DNA from: Adiantum capillus-veneris
Taxonomy: Eukaryota > Streptophyta > Polypodiopsida > Polypodiales > Pteridaceae
Assembly: GCA_014529385.2 (NCBI GenBank)
Contig: CM043953.1
Coordinates: 108,322,549 to 108,382,548, forward strand
Direction of reading: 5' to 3'
DNA: 60,000 bases
The position numbers and the translations under genes were made by a program. Position 1 is the stretch's first letter; the number at the start of each line of letters is the position of its first letter. Shown in pieces: positions 49,698 through 60,000 of the stretch. The notes beneath the pieces are model-generated. The model ran no database searches. It saw only the letters and a program-made list of their open reading frames with translations, and was not told the origin of the DNA.

Positions 49698-50379
49698 ATA
49701 GTTTTCAAATAAACAAACACTTTCTTTTTAAAGCTTCTCATTTGGCTTTCTCTTTGTATTTTGCATGCTTTCTCTTCTTTATCTAGAGTTTTTGAAATTC
49801 TAATAGATAGAAATGTAACTTAATATACACTTTTTTGGAGGCTTATATGCTTTGACATCCTATGTTGGTCCCCCCTTCCCCTCCCCCTCCCCCTCTTTTC
49901 CTTTATAAATAAACCATCCAATGAGTCCAATTGGCTATTTTGTACTCCTTGGCCCACCCCTAATGTCTTGATATGTCTCTCATCCCCTAGCTACATGTGC
50001 ATCATCTCTCTATGTACATGGTGGTCACAAGCAAGGCCATTTTTCGAAAGATTTGGTGCCCTTTAGAAGGGTAGAAGAAATATTTCCCTTCAAAAGAAGA
50101 AAAAGACTCCTTAAAAATATTTAAGTAGTCCTCTGACTTTAGCATAAATATAGCTAAATGAAGGATACCATTTTTTTTTCAATATTCAAAATTGTGTGTG
50201 GTGATGTTATATTAATTTGGCAAAGAATATACAACCAACCTCAAGCAATACATTTGCCTTTAGGAGACATTGGTTCCAAAAAGGAGCTTTAAAATAAGCA
50301 TAAGAGACTCTCGTGAAGTCTTTTGAGTCAACATACACATGCTCATTCTATCATTCTATAGATATCACTAACTTACCTT
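49698..50379. other. No recognisable gene
   Basis: AT-rich sequence with a C-rich stretch at 49870-49895. No features. Confidence 0.45.
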
Positions 50380-50830
50380 TCCTTGAACCTTTGGCTGACT
50401 GTACCTTTTCTTCTTCTTCTCCCTTTTGGACACATAGGTTTGGTGACCAAGATCCTTTACAACAATGATATGGCTACCATAGTGCTATCCATAGTGGCAT
50501 CTTGCACATGCATTTCCTCTTGTGTCATCTTCCCATTGTCACTCGACACCATTGACATTCTCTTGAGAGGAAATATCACTAGCGTTTGTCTTTTCCACTT
50601 CAGTCATAGGAATACTCACATCCTCAGTCAAAGGAATCCTCGATCCCTTAACAACCCACTTCCAAGTGGTCCTCTCCACTATTTTATTGAGATCCATAGT
50701 CACAAGACTAGCATAGTGGCCAATTGCTTGGTATTTGTAACATGCATTGGGAAAAGAAGAAAATACTAGTTCCTGATGGAATGCTCCAAACCATCCCATA
50801 TTGAGATCCAAGTGCTTTGGGATGGGCTAT
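50380..50830 (-). mobile_element. LINE ORF1 fragment (zinc-knuckle region)
   Basis: The minus-strand frame 50811-50539 reads WFGAFHQELVFSSFPNACYK, then YQAIGHYASL. This aligns with the ELVFASFSNACDKCRKIIHF segment at 56.9 kb. It corresponds to the DUF4283/zinc-knuckle end of plant LINE ORF1 (usual form C-x2-C-x4-H-x4-C), with the knuckle decayed. Confidence 0.6.
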
Positions 50831-52519
50831 TCCATGCTCCACAAAATGCAAACATTTATATCTAATCTAAATCAAATTTGTGGTAATGTCGTAGAGTGCA
50901 TGGTCATACAACCATAACGGCAAAATTTTGAGTGTAACCCACGTTGGACAAAAGTGCATAAACTCTTCATGTGGACAAAACTCCGGTGACACGGCATAAC
51001 ATAAGCCAAATGCAAAGCACCCCATACTCATCCTCTTACAACAAGATCTTGTACGACCTACTCAGAGGCACACATCGCAATGTACAATCCCTTGCTGACC
51101 ATTGTAAAGTGCAAATCTTTGTACCTACTGCTAAAGGCAATAGCTGCCCAATCCCATAGACTTTGGGAGGTCATTCTTCTGCCCATAAAGTACAACACTA
51201 GAGAATGAGAGGACTCAGGAGAAAGCAATCAAGCTCTTGAGTTGAACATCGAGATTAAAGTTCTCTTACATCACAAAGCCTTCGGCATCATTACTTTGGC
51301 TAAACAAATTCACCAATGCAAGAGCCCTTGGGTTGTGGTACACTCACTAAAGGATGAAGATTTCAAAACTTTCTCATGGCAATTGAACTGCATCACACTA
51401 TCCATGCCTCTCTTCTTAGGCTCAAAGCAAAAACAAAACCTGGTTTCAAGGAGGCAAACACATGGGACATGCCCACCTGCTTAGAGGCAACACGCAACTC
51501 AAGGTCAACAGAGCCCAAAATCATACATAAACCGGGCAAATGATCATCTTGTCTTGCATTGCCATGAGTAGACATGGAACGTTATGCATGCATTCCACTT
51601 TGCTCACCACTACATCTGCATAAAACAAGTCATTGTTCAAATCCACCATCTGAAAATAAAAGGATCTATCATAATGTTAGCCAATGCATCAAGGATAATT
51701 GTACTATATTGATTAAAATTCCAACATACAATTATAATTATATCCACTAAAGAAACGACTCGATGCATTGGCTAATCGTATTATGGACTTTTAAATGATA
51801 ATTTTTTTTGGATGGTTAGTTATTGTTTATGGGCAATAATTTGATTTGTGCATTTAAACACCATGTCATTGTATTAATCAACACGAACTTTGTATAGCCA
51901 AGATTTGGGTGTCTTATTAGGTAGCATAATAGTATCATTACCCTCAGAGTTCAAAATTTGGGTGTCTCATTAGGCAGTATAATAGTATCGTTTACCTGTA
52001 ATACTTATTACTAACTCACCATCCAAAGATTAAACATGTCTATCCATTATAGAGTGAGTCCATGCATCAAGTTGTGATACTATGTTGCTCTTTAGCGTTA
52101 ACAATACGACCCGTGAGAGATATATCCACGTTGCCACTTGCTTGGTAATGTTGCAAGGGATTTAATGGTCTCATTGTAAGTCCATGTGCATGTCCCACCC
52201 ACAATCTTTCACCAAACATCGCTCATCTCCTCTTTGCCACCCTCATGACTAAGTGACACAACACATTTAAGGAGGAGGGGGGGGGGGGGGGGGGGGGTTG
52301 TAAATGGACGGGAACTTCACGCACGATCGTTGAGGTGATCTGTGCCGTAGATGTCTTGTTAAAACTAAACGCGGTCAGGGGTCCCGTCCGAGTTTAGTTC
52401 TAGGCCAGTGCAGGTTTATCGTTTATAACATTAGGTAAAATGACAATTCTTTCACATGTGCGCAAGTGAGCGATGTGGTTAGCCCATGCTTCAAAATGCA
52501 TTGGGGCATGAGATCATGG
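50831..52519. other. No recognisable gene; G run
   Basis: Short ORFs without motifs. A 21-base G run is at about 52277-52297. A foldback element at 51669-51786 is listed separately. TTTGGGTGTCT(T/C)ATTAG...CATAATAGTATC-like segments are duplicated at about 51905 and 51958. Confidence 0.5.
51669..51786. repeat. Small foldback (MITE-like) element
   Basis: TTAGCCAATGCATC at 51677-51690 and its exact reverse complement at 51762-51775. Similarity extends outward to CATAAT/ATTATG with small gaps. The loop is AT-rich, about 70 bp. No target duplication was identified. Confidence 0.75.
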
Positions 52520-54530
52520 GTTCCAATCCGAGCTCCTCAACGACGCCCCCATTTTTTGGGTGGGCTTGTCCACCTCAAAATGCCCGCCAATCCTCCTTTG
52601 CCGTCGATCCCCTTACTTGCCCCCACGTGCACTCCTGTGTCACTTAGTGCCGGGGCCTTGGCACCCTCCAACCTCCGCATTATGCATGCCGTTAGCTGAC
52701 AAGAAAAAAGCCAAACAGTTAGATAGGACAAAGAATAACAGAAGATCAAAAGTGTTAAGTGTAGAAAGGACAAATACTTTAAAAAAAGAAGTGAAGCCTC
52801 ACACAGGCATCACATAAAGGAACTCAATGTGGCCCTTAACACAGGGATCCCAATCCCATTCACTAACTAAAGAAAGGCATAGAAAAGACATAAAGGAACT
52901 CAATGTGGCCTTAATGAATAAGGGATCCATTTGCTAAGTAAAGAAATGCACAAAAAAGATTTTATATCTTTCTCCCTCCATTGGAGGAGCATGTTTTGGC
53001 ACGTGCAGCTCTCTCTTTTCTTTTGCCAAACTCGGACGAGTGGAATGAGGTTATTCTCGTTGCCTTGATGAGTAGGTGATCTTGGCTTGTTGGCTGCCTT
53101 TTGTACTTTGGCATGATTCTCTTTGCATATGCAGCTCTCTCTTTTGTTTTGCCAAACTCGGACGAGTGGAATGAGGTTATTCTCGTTGCCTTGATGAGTA
53201 GGTGATCTTGGCTTGTTGGCTGCCTTTTGTACTTTGGCATGATTCTCTTTGCATATGCAGCTCTCTCTTTTCTTTTGCCAAACTCGGACGAGTGGAATGA
53301 GGTTATTCTCGTTGCCTTGATGAGTAGGTGATCTTGGCTTGTTGGCTGCCTTTTGTACTTTGGCATGATTCTCTTTGCATATGCAGCTCTCTCTTTTCTT
53401 TTGCCAAACTCGGACGAGTGGAATGAGGTTATTCTCGTTGCCTTGATGAGTAGGTGATCTTGGCTTGTTGGCTGCCTTTTGTACTTTGGCTTGTTGGTTG
53501 CCTTTTGTACTTTGGCATGATTCTCTTTGCATATGCAGCTCTCTCTTTTCTTTTGCCAAACTCGGACGAGTGGAATGAGGTTATTCTCGTTGCCTTGATG
53601 AGTAGGTGATCTTGGCTTGTTGGCTGCCTTTTGTACTTTGGCATGATTGATTGATGCCTCAAGGCTCGTTAGGAGCTTGAGGCTGCTTTGCATCTGCAGC
53701 TCTCTTATATAGAGGTGCATTTCAGTTCTCATTTGCCACATGCTTAACCTACCTTTACTCTAGTTCTATCCATCCTCATCTTTAGAATCTTTACATGCTT
53801 GAAAAGAATTTATGTTTTCCCAAATTTCTAGAGACCTCCTTGTCTAACATATAAATTTCTCTTTCAAGATCTCTGAATACATTTGATTGGTTTCTGGGTG
53901 CATAGTCCTGGTCGTTCTTCTTGTATATTTTTTTGGTGTATGAAGGGAGCGGCCTGGCATGCCCTACCCGACTCCGAAAACAAAACAAAATTTTAGTTGG
54001 GTGGCATAAAGTTTTGTTTTGTCAGTAATGGTTCTAGTTCAAAGACTACTTAGGTGTTAGGATGTCTTTGTGGAAGATGCTGTGTAGTCTTACCACTCAT
54101 GATTGTGCCCGACGCCCGCTGAAAAATATGTCTCCACGGATCCTTTCTCCTTGTTTTTCATGATACATTCATAAAGACACTTTATAAAGGGCCGTGTACC
54201 TCAAAGAATATTGAGACTGTAAAGTTTAGTGACCATTAGAATCTTTTCAAAGAGAGAATGTACTATGAAAGGGAGTATCATATTGACCTACTTTTTTGAC
54301 ATTACATGTTTTTGCACTACTCCAAAAGTCTATTAAGAGATTGAGGAGTGCATTCAAAGGAGTTTGATCTGAAGATGTGAAATATTGACCCTTTGAAAAT
54401 TTCTGTAATATTTCAATTTGTGAAAGAGTCCTTTCATTTAAGACCTTATAAAGTCCATTTCATTGAAATGTTTAATTATTTCTTATATTAATTAAACCTA
54501 TCAATTTTTATAAAAGCATTAATTTTTTTT
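52520..54530. repeat. Repeat block, copy with 126-bp array
   Basis: Shares long segments with 54900-56150: GCATTATGCATGCCGT...GTTAGATAGGACAAAGAATAA near 52676 and 54931, AAAGGAACTCAATGTGGCC, AGGTGCATTTCAGTTCTC near 53715 and 55424, and AAATTTCTAGAGACCTCCTT near 53822 and 55559. The class is unknown. The main difference is the tandem array at 53005-53700, which is present only here. Confidence 0.85.
53005..53700. repeat. About five tandem copies of a 126-bp unit
   Basis: GCAGCTCTCTC recurs at 53005, 53131, 53257 and 53383 at exactly 126 bp, then at 53535 after a unit lengthened by a 26-bp internal duplication (TTGTACTTTGGC...). The copies are nearly identical. Because 126 is a multiple of three and the unit lacks stops, two minus-strand frames stay open (219 and 259 codons), but this does not look like a gene. 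Confidence 0.95.
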
Positions 54531-54696
54531 TTACATCAATGGATTTTTTTTATTTTATTGTTTTTATTCTACTTATTATTTGTCATACTAAACTTGGAAC
54601 CTCCCCCTTTCTCCATCCAAAGATTAAACATGTCCATTATAGCACAAGAAGTTTTGGACAAATTCTCACAATAATTCCTACATTGTGACTTATCTC

Positions 54697-54843
54697 AACA
54701 TCATGAGCTTCTGTGAGGGAGGCACGGCATACGTAGCTAGGGGGCAAGGGACCCGCCGGCCCGGTGGGGGGGCCAACGGTTCCCTGCCCCCAATTGTAAC
54801 CTAGCTAGGTATGCGGTGCCTCCGAGCAAAAGCTCACGATGTT
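54697..54843. repeat. Foldback element with arms of about 55-60 nt
   Basis: AACATCATGAGCTTCTG...GGAGGCACGGCATACGTAGC on the left pairs with GGTATGCGGTGCCTCC...AAAGCTCACGATGTT on the right, with few mismatches. The inner arm parts GGGGGCAAGGGA and TCCCTGCCCCC also pair. The loop is GC-rich. It lies between the two large repeat blocks and looks like a MITE. No clear target duplication was found. Confidence 0.85.
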
Positions 54844-54899
54844 ATGCATTGTATAAAAAACACTGAAAAGAACTCCGTTTTCCTACATGACAATATTTC

Positions 54900-56150
54900 T
54901 AAATCTTCTTGTGGTACCCTCCAACCTTTGCATTATGCATGCCGTCAGCTAACAAGAAAAAAGCCCAACAGTTAGATAGGACAAAGAATAATAGAAGCTC
55001 AAAAGTGTTTAGTATAGAAAGGACAAATACGTATTAAAAAAAAGGTGAAGCCTCACACAGACACAACGTTCGGGAAAAATGTGTCTCAGCTTAATATCGT
55101 ACCGTTTTCGATTTCAAAAAGCCGATTTAGGGCAATGGAAAAAGGAGAAATTCCGTCTGTAAATAGAGAAAAATAGTGTAAAAAAAGGAACTCAATGTGG
55201 CCCCTTACCACAGGGATCCCATTAGAGTTTGGAAAATGCTACATGGCCATGTTTCCTCCTCTTGAAGGTTCAAACTAGTAGGACTAGTAAAAGCCTCCAA
55301 ATTTGTAGGATTTTTTGAACTATTCCTCGTATTTTTTACCGAGTTTTCTTCCTTTTTCATTGGTTTTAAACTAGCGGATTTGGATTTTGAACCGGCTAGC
55401 ATGTGCAACTCTCTTATAAGGAGGTGCATTTCAGTTCTCGTACTCATATATGAGGTTTTAGTTTTCATTTGCCACATGCTTAACCTACTTTACTCTAGTT
55501 CTATCCATCCTCATCTTTAGAATCTTTACATGTGTTTTAAAAGAATTTATGTTTTTCCAAATTTCTAGAGACCTCCTTGTCTAACGTACAAATTTCTCTT
55601 TCAAGCTCTCTAAATACATTTGATTGATTTTATTTAAGTGTTGAATTTGGATTTTTCTTGAGTCTTGTATGTTTTCTTGAGTCTTGGCATAAAGTTCTAG
55701 TTCAAAGACTTTGTGGAAGATGCAGTGTAGTCTTACTTTCATGATGCACCACTCATGATTGTTTTAGTGACCATTAGAATCTTTTCAAAGAGAGTATGAA
55801 AGAACCTTTTCCAAACAAGCTTATTGACCTACCTTTTTGACATTACATGTTTTTGGCCTACTCCAAAAGTCTATTTAAAAGATTGAGGAATGCATTCAAA
55901 GGTGTTTGATCTCATGATGTGAAGTATTGACCCCCTTGAAAATTTCTCTAATATTTTAATTTAGAAAGAGCCCTCTCATTTAAGGTATTATAAAGGTTCA
56001 TTTCATTGAATTGTTTCTTTATTTCTATATTAATTAAACCTATCATTTTTTTATAAAAGCATTAAAATATTTTTTTGTGTTTCTTTATCAATGGATTTTC
56101 TTATTTTATTGTTTTTATTTTACTTATTGTTTGCAATGTGAGACTTTGGC
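54900..56150. repeat. Repeat block, copy without the array
   Basis: Second, shorter copy of the block at 52520-54530, in the same orientation. At the array position it has only AGCATGTGCAACTCTCTTAT (about 55399-55418), so the 126-bp array arose in, or was inserted into, the other copy. Confidence 0.85.
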
Positions 56151-56639
56151 TTTGTTGTTTAAGTGGGGCCCTCAAAAACATATAGGGCGTTTGTGATTAA
56201 GTCTCTACAGTGAACAATAAAATTCTATATTAAAACACAACGAAGAGGACTTTTGATTGTAATTTGTAAGCACTCGTTCAAATCTACTCAACCATAGCAA
56301 AAGGGTTCATCGTAAGATGATAGCTTAGTTGGTGAGACATTTTCAAGCAATTCAATGGGATGGACTTATATAAAGCTCTTTCTTTTTTCATAAATTTTCA
56401 CATTATGTGGGATATTTTTATTAAAGAAAAAAAACGATATAACCCAACCCATGCAAGATAGAATTGCCATGGGGACTTAAGGACTATATGTACGTGATCT
56501 TTACAAGGAGCCAACAACGCGGACAATCAGGCTTACAATATCAAAAGGGGACTCACTTCTTCTTCTTTTTTCTTCTTTTTGATCTGATTGGTGCTATAGG
56601 ATGATCCATAGATGCAAACAAGGTGGCTAAGAAGATCAA
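56151..56639. other. No recognisable gene
   Basis: AT-rich sequence without identifiable features. Confidence 0.45.
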
Positions 56640-57280
56640 TGTTTTTCATATGAGTGTCTTCATCAGTGTGTGTGACTACATGTATTTTGGGTTCCATCAT
56701 CCATCAAGACCTCATGCAAGGACTCTTTAAGCTTACTCTTTTCCTCCTATTTCTCAACTCCAATGGGACAAGCATCTTTACTCATTGCCTCCTTATTTTG
56801 GACTCGAGTACTAACATTCTCCTATGGAATTTTTCAAATGTATCCAAAGGAGCTTTAGCGTCTCTAGAGGCTCACCTCCAAGTGAATTTGACTCTATTGA
56901 CCGTCTCTGCCTCAAGGATGTTCCTAACAAAGTGGATAATTTTGCGGCATTTGTCACAAGCATTGGAGAAGGAGGCAAACACCAATTCTTGTCGAAAGGC
57001 TCTCCCATGCCAAGATCCACATATTTGGAAATGGGTTTGCTCATGTTTTGAAATATACATATCTTAACATCCAATCCTGATCTAATCCGCTATAGTCTTG
57101 AGATAAAGAGCACTCGGCCCATTGTAGAGGCAATGGTATGAACATGATTGTACAACCAAATAGGGAGGCTTTTAAGCATAACCCACACATGATAGAACTC
57201 CATAATCTCCTCATTAGGGGAAAAATCCATAATCTTCTCATCATGGCACAACTTCGAGGTTGGTATGACAAATGTCTAGG
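56640..57280 (-). mobile_element. LINE ORF1 fragment (DUF4283 and knuckle)
   Basis: Across minus-strand frames, VMLKSLPIWLYNHVHTIAST, then an MGRVLF and VKICIFQNMSKPISKYVDL run leads into RQELVFASFSNACDKC. This matches the W-V-x-L-P-x-L-P ... I-C-V-E-x-D-L-S-K-P-L-P ... C-x2-C pattern of plant LINE ORF1. Stops and frame changes are present. Its orientation is opposite to the ORF2 fragment that follows at 57.4 kb. Confidence 0.65.
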
Positions 57281-57399
57281 CCAACTTTGGGGCTACAATA
57301 GTAGTTGCTGGAAAGGAACTGATCAACTGGCTCTCCAATTTAATCTCACTGGGACATAAAGATTTTTGATCAGCAGAGCCCTTGAATAACTTAACAAGT

Positions 57400-58250
57400 G
57401 ATATTTATTGAAGTGTGAATCTAATTTTGAGTGGAAAGCATGACAGTGGCCTAAAAACAATCATTTCCTAAAATTGCAAACTAAGGAAGTGTACCTCACG
57501 CTTATGGCTTCAGAGGATTGGTTCTTCCCGCTTAACAAGCAGTGGGGCAAACACTGGCTGGGGTCAAGATGGGAGACGATCATGAAGAACATCTGTCAGC
57601 CTCAATGGCCACAAGGGATGAAGGTCTTCTTATGGAAAGTGCTATGGGGAGCCCTATCTAATGGGTTGAAGGTTCTTGCCAGAGGAATTGGTCTAGATAG
57701 ATGCTTGCAATGCAGAATGGCTTGTGAAGACCTCCATCACCTCTTCACGGAGTGCTCAATGATCTGTAGCCTAGTAGGAAAGATTTGCAAATGGCTTCAA
57801 AAGACCTAGAAAGTAGGATTCTTCAAGAATGATCTCTTCTTGGGAGAGAAGGTGTTCAAGAGCCAACTGCTGCTCATCGTAACACAAACCATGATATTTT
57901 GTTACTTCAAGCATATTTGGAAGGCAACAAACCGTCAGATCTTTGAGAACTCCATGGAAATACCTAAGTTCATAGAGATAATCCAAGAAAGCAGGGGACC
58001 ATCATCACCTTTGGAAAACAAATGAACTCTGAGGAGTGGAATAGGACCATGGGTGCCGCTTTGACTAACATGCATGGGTAAAGATGTGGGCTCATCCATT
58101 GTTGTGAAGTGGCTTTCTTGTCCCTAGCCGATGTATCTATGATCCTCTAAAGATGTCATGGCTCACCATGAGCATGACATGCACTTATAATTTTTTGGTT
58201 TTTTCAATATAATCTACTCACCATTGTGAGTTTGAAAAAAAAAAACAAGT
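57400..58250 (+). mobile_element. LINE ORF2 C-terminal fragment with full 3' tail
   Basis: The plus-strand frame from 57474 reads WGKHWLGSRWETIMKNIC, KVFLWKVLWGALS and the zf-RVT cluster RCLQCRMACEDLHHLFTEC, then ICKWLQKT. After a TAG it continues VGFFKNDLFLGEKVF, FCYFKHIWKATN and FIEIIQESRG. The 3' UTR has GATGTCATGGCTCACCATGA, TATAATTTTTTGG and CTACTCACCATTGTGAG, then an A-run at 58237-58247. The closest relative in the window is the fragment at 3.7-4.3 kb. Confidence 0.85.
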
Positions 58251-60000
58251 GGCAAAAAAAAAGAGAGAGCAGGATGTCAAGTAATCTAAGGCCATGAAAT
58301 GAAGGGACCTTAAAAATTAAAGAAGACTTCATTGTTTCACGTGAAATATAGTTTCAATATGAATATGAAAAGCATAAGGAGAGAGACGGCTTGAGATGTG
58401 AGCAAGGGCTAGGGGTTAATCAAACATAGAAGGCATTGTTTGGGGACTGTGTGAGGTTGAGGGTAGTGAGTAGTAATAAAGAAGAGGAGGTGTGAAGAGG
58501 AAGAACTGCGCCCCACTGTAGGTAGGACACCATGATTGACTCCTCAACACGAGAATCACGTTGGTCTCCTTGCATTTATTGCAGTTTATCCCCTTGGGTG
58601 TAAGATAGAGGGGTGCAAATAACCACCCAACAGTCCTATATATAGGCCCTTGGCCCTCTGTTTCTTAGCTATATATAGACCCCTTTATTGCAAGTGTGTT
58701 CGACACTTTGCCAGGACTGTGCCCTCCTAGTCCTACCCTTATAAGTGGTAAGATCTTCTTAAGAACACTAATGTTTTCCACAGTAACACATCTCAGAGGT
58801 CTAGATGTTCATGTGGCCAGTACATAGTTCAGTAGGAGGTTCAATGAAACCAAGAGAAACATCTTGATTTCCACATTGTTGTCCTTATGCAACTATTGGT
58901 GTAACCGGCTTAAATCCAACATAGTGTGTAGACTCTATTTATAACACACTAGAGTATTGTAAACGAGTTACCACAACTAAGAGGTGTTCAAGTGAATGAC
59001 CAGGATTCAGAATTTCTGAAGATACTAGAACATTAAAAAATACCTCTTCTCAATTTGCCATACAAGTGACCTGCTGACATAACTCATCAGCAGTATTAAG
59101 TCCTTGACTTGGTGTTATTTCTAGCACTAGAGAACCCCACCATAATTGGTGTTCAAGATGGAGAACCCAATTTAAAATGAAGAAGCTAAACTTAGACTCA
59201 CAACATGCTTTGCATCATGATGAACAAACTCCAAACTAGAAATGTAACTTTGCCAGTTGTGTTGCTTCTTGCTAATGTATGCTCTTAGCATATCATTTAG
59301 CACTAGGTTAATACTTACCAACAACCCATTTGTCTTTAGATGAGTGGTAGGATGTATTGTTTTTTTCTTCCCACCCGTTTATAGATAGTCCTTCTAAAAT
59401 GAATGGTAAACATGGGTTCTCAATTACCCACAAAATTGTGATGCAATCGATAGAAGCTATATGGATTGGAATGAACCAATTTGGTTAAAGAATGGACTTG
59501 TTTGAATAAACATATACCATTTAATCAATCTATTGACAAACACCATACAAAGTGCGCACCTTGTATGGTAGTTGGTAGATCCACACTAAATCTTATAGAA
59601 ACATTGCACGTATGGTGCAATATACTACATAAATTATATTGTCCATGAATTTTCATGCCATTCTAGATAAGACTCTGTTAAACACAAGGGACCATAACAC
59701 CTAGTGTGCATGCGTTTAACACAAACCTATCCAAACCCGCATTTTCATGCCTAGGATTTCCAAGGTAAGTACGTGAAAATCTGGCATCAAAAGTTAGACC
59801 ATAGTATAATGTGAAAACTCAATCACATCTAGGTACCAATAATGGAACATTTTCATTAATCGAACATAGCTGTGCTATATATGTAAACAACCATCCGTCA
59901 ATGTTGTTTATAATACTTGTAGCCTCAACAAGTCTGTACTTAGTACTTAACAATTTTTGGCCATTGAAATTGCTCCTGATACTATGTGCTTGAAATGGTC
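58251..60000. other. No recognisable gene; paired TATA-like motifs
   Basis: CTATATATAGGCCC at about 58636-58649 and CTATATATAGACCC at about 58669-58682 repeat a TATA-like core 33 bp apart. They may mark a promoter or LTR, but no flanking gene or LTR pair is seen. The rest is AT-rich with short chance ORFs. Confidence 0.4.

Noticed and set aside
52900-53741. Minus-strand ORFs of 219 and 259 codons with 42-residue repeats
   Set aside because: Two overlapping frames are open only because the 126-bp unit has no stop in them; the related block lacks the array and no known domain is visible.

Overview
The window is nuclear DNA of a land plant. The evidence is a spliced plant-type Argonaute gene, a Ty3/gypsy retrotransposon of the plant Tat/Athila-like type, the decayed remains of a pentatricopeptide-repeat (PPR) gene, plant LINEs with zf-RVT domains, and very long GA/CT microsatellites. 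The lineage cannot be fixed from sequence alone. A non-seed plant such as a fern, or another large repeat-rich genome, would fit.

Only one host gene looks intact: an Argonaute at 37914-42359 (+), in three exons, 1061 residues, with a Gly/Arg-rich N-terminus and all four predicted slicer residues. Its three-exon layout and PIWI motifs point to the AGO2/3/7 clade. Nearly everything else is mobile or repetitive DNA.

Layout. 1-267: end of an LTR from the same family as the large element below. 1.9-4.3 kb: two LINE fragments meeting tail to tail. 6.4-7.2 kb: three GA tracts of 90-101 bp. 8.0 kb: a copia-type primer-binding site and LTR. 10.0-10.45 kb: decayed copia reverse transcriptase. 12.5-18.3 kb: three more LINE copies with intervening repeats. 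18.7-19.1 kb: three 126-bp tandem repeats. 20.5-21.0 kb: a Mutator-like MITE with a 9-bp target duplication. 21245-35622: a structurally complete 14.4-kb LTR retrotransposon on the minus strand with a 5-bp target duplication. 35.6-37.5 kb: repeats and a possible Helitron end upstream of Argonaute. 42.6-46.1 kb: LINE remnants and a second copy of a 200-bp MITE. 47.3-49.6 kb: copia remnants and a PPR pseudogene hit by a LINE. 50.4-58.3 kb: LINE ORF1 and ORF2 remnants, a duplicated repeat block with a 126-bp tandem array, and two foldback elements. 58.3-60 kb: nothing recognised.

The most unusual object is the large LTR element. Its order on the minus strand is 5' LTR, tRNA-Asp-type primer site, gag with four zinc knuckles, protease, RT, RNase H, integrase, then a second retropepsin-like domain fused downstream of integrase, a tail with four W-x-P-K/R motifs, a separate acidic ORF, a polypurine tract and the 3' LTR. 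Its gag is interrupted by a 728-bp hAT-like MITE, which itself contains a 206-bp hAT-like MITE. Each insertion has a perfect 8-bp target duplication. Pol carries in-frame stops and one frameshift, so this copy is dead.
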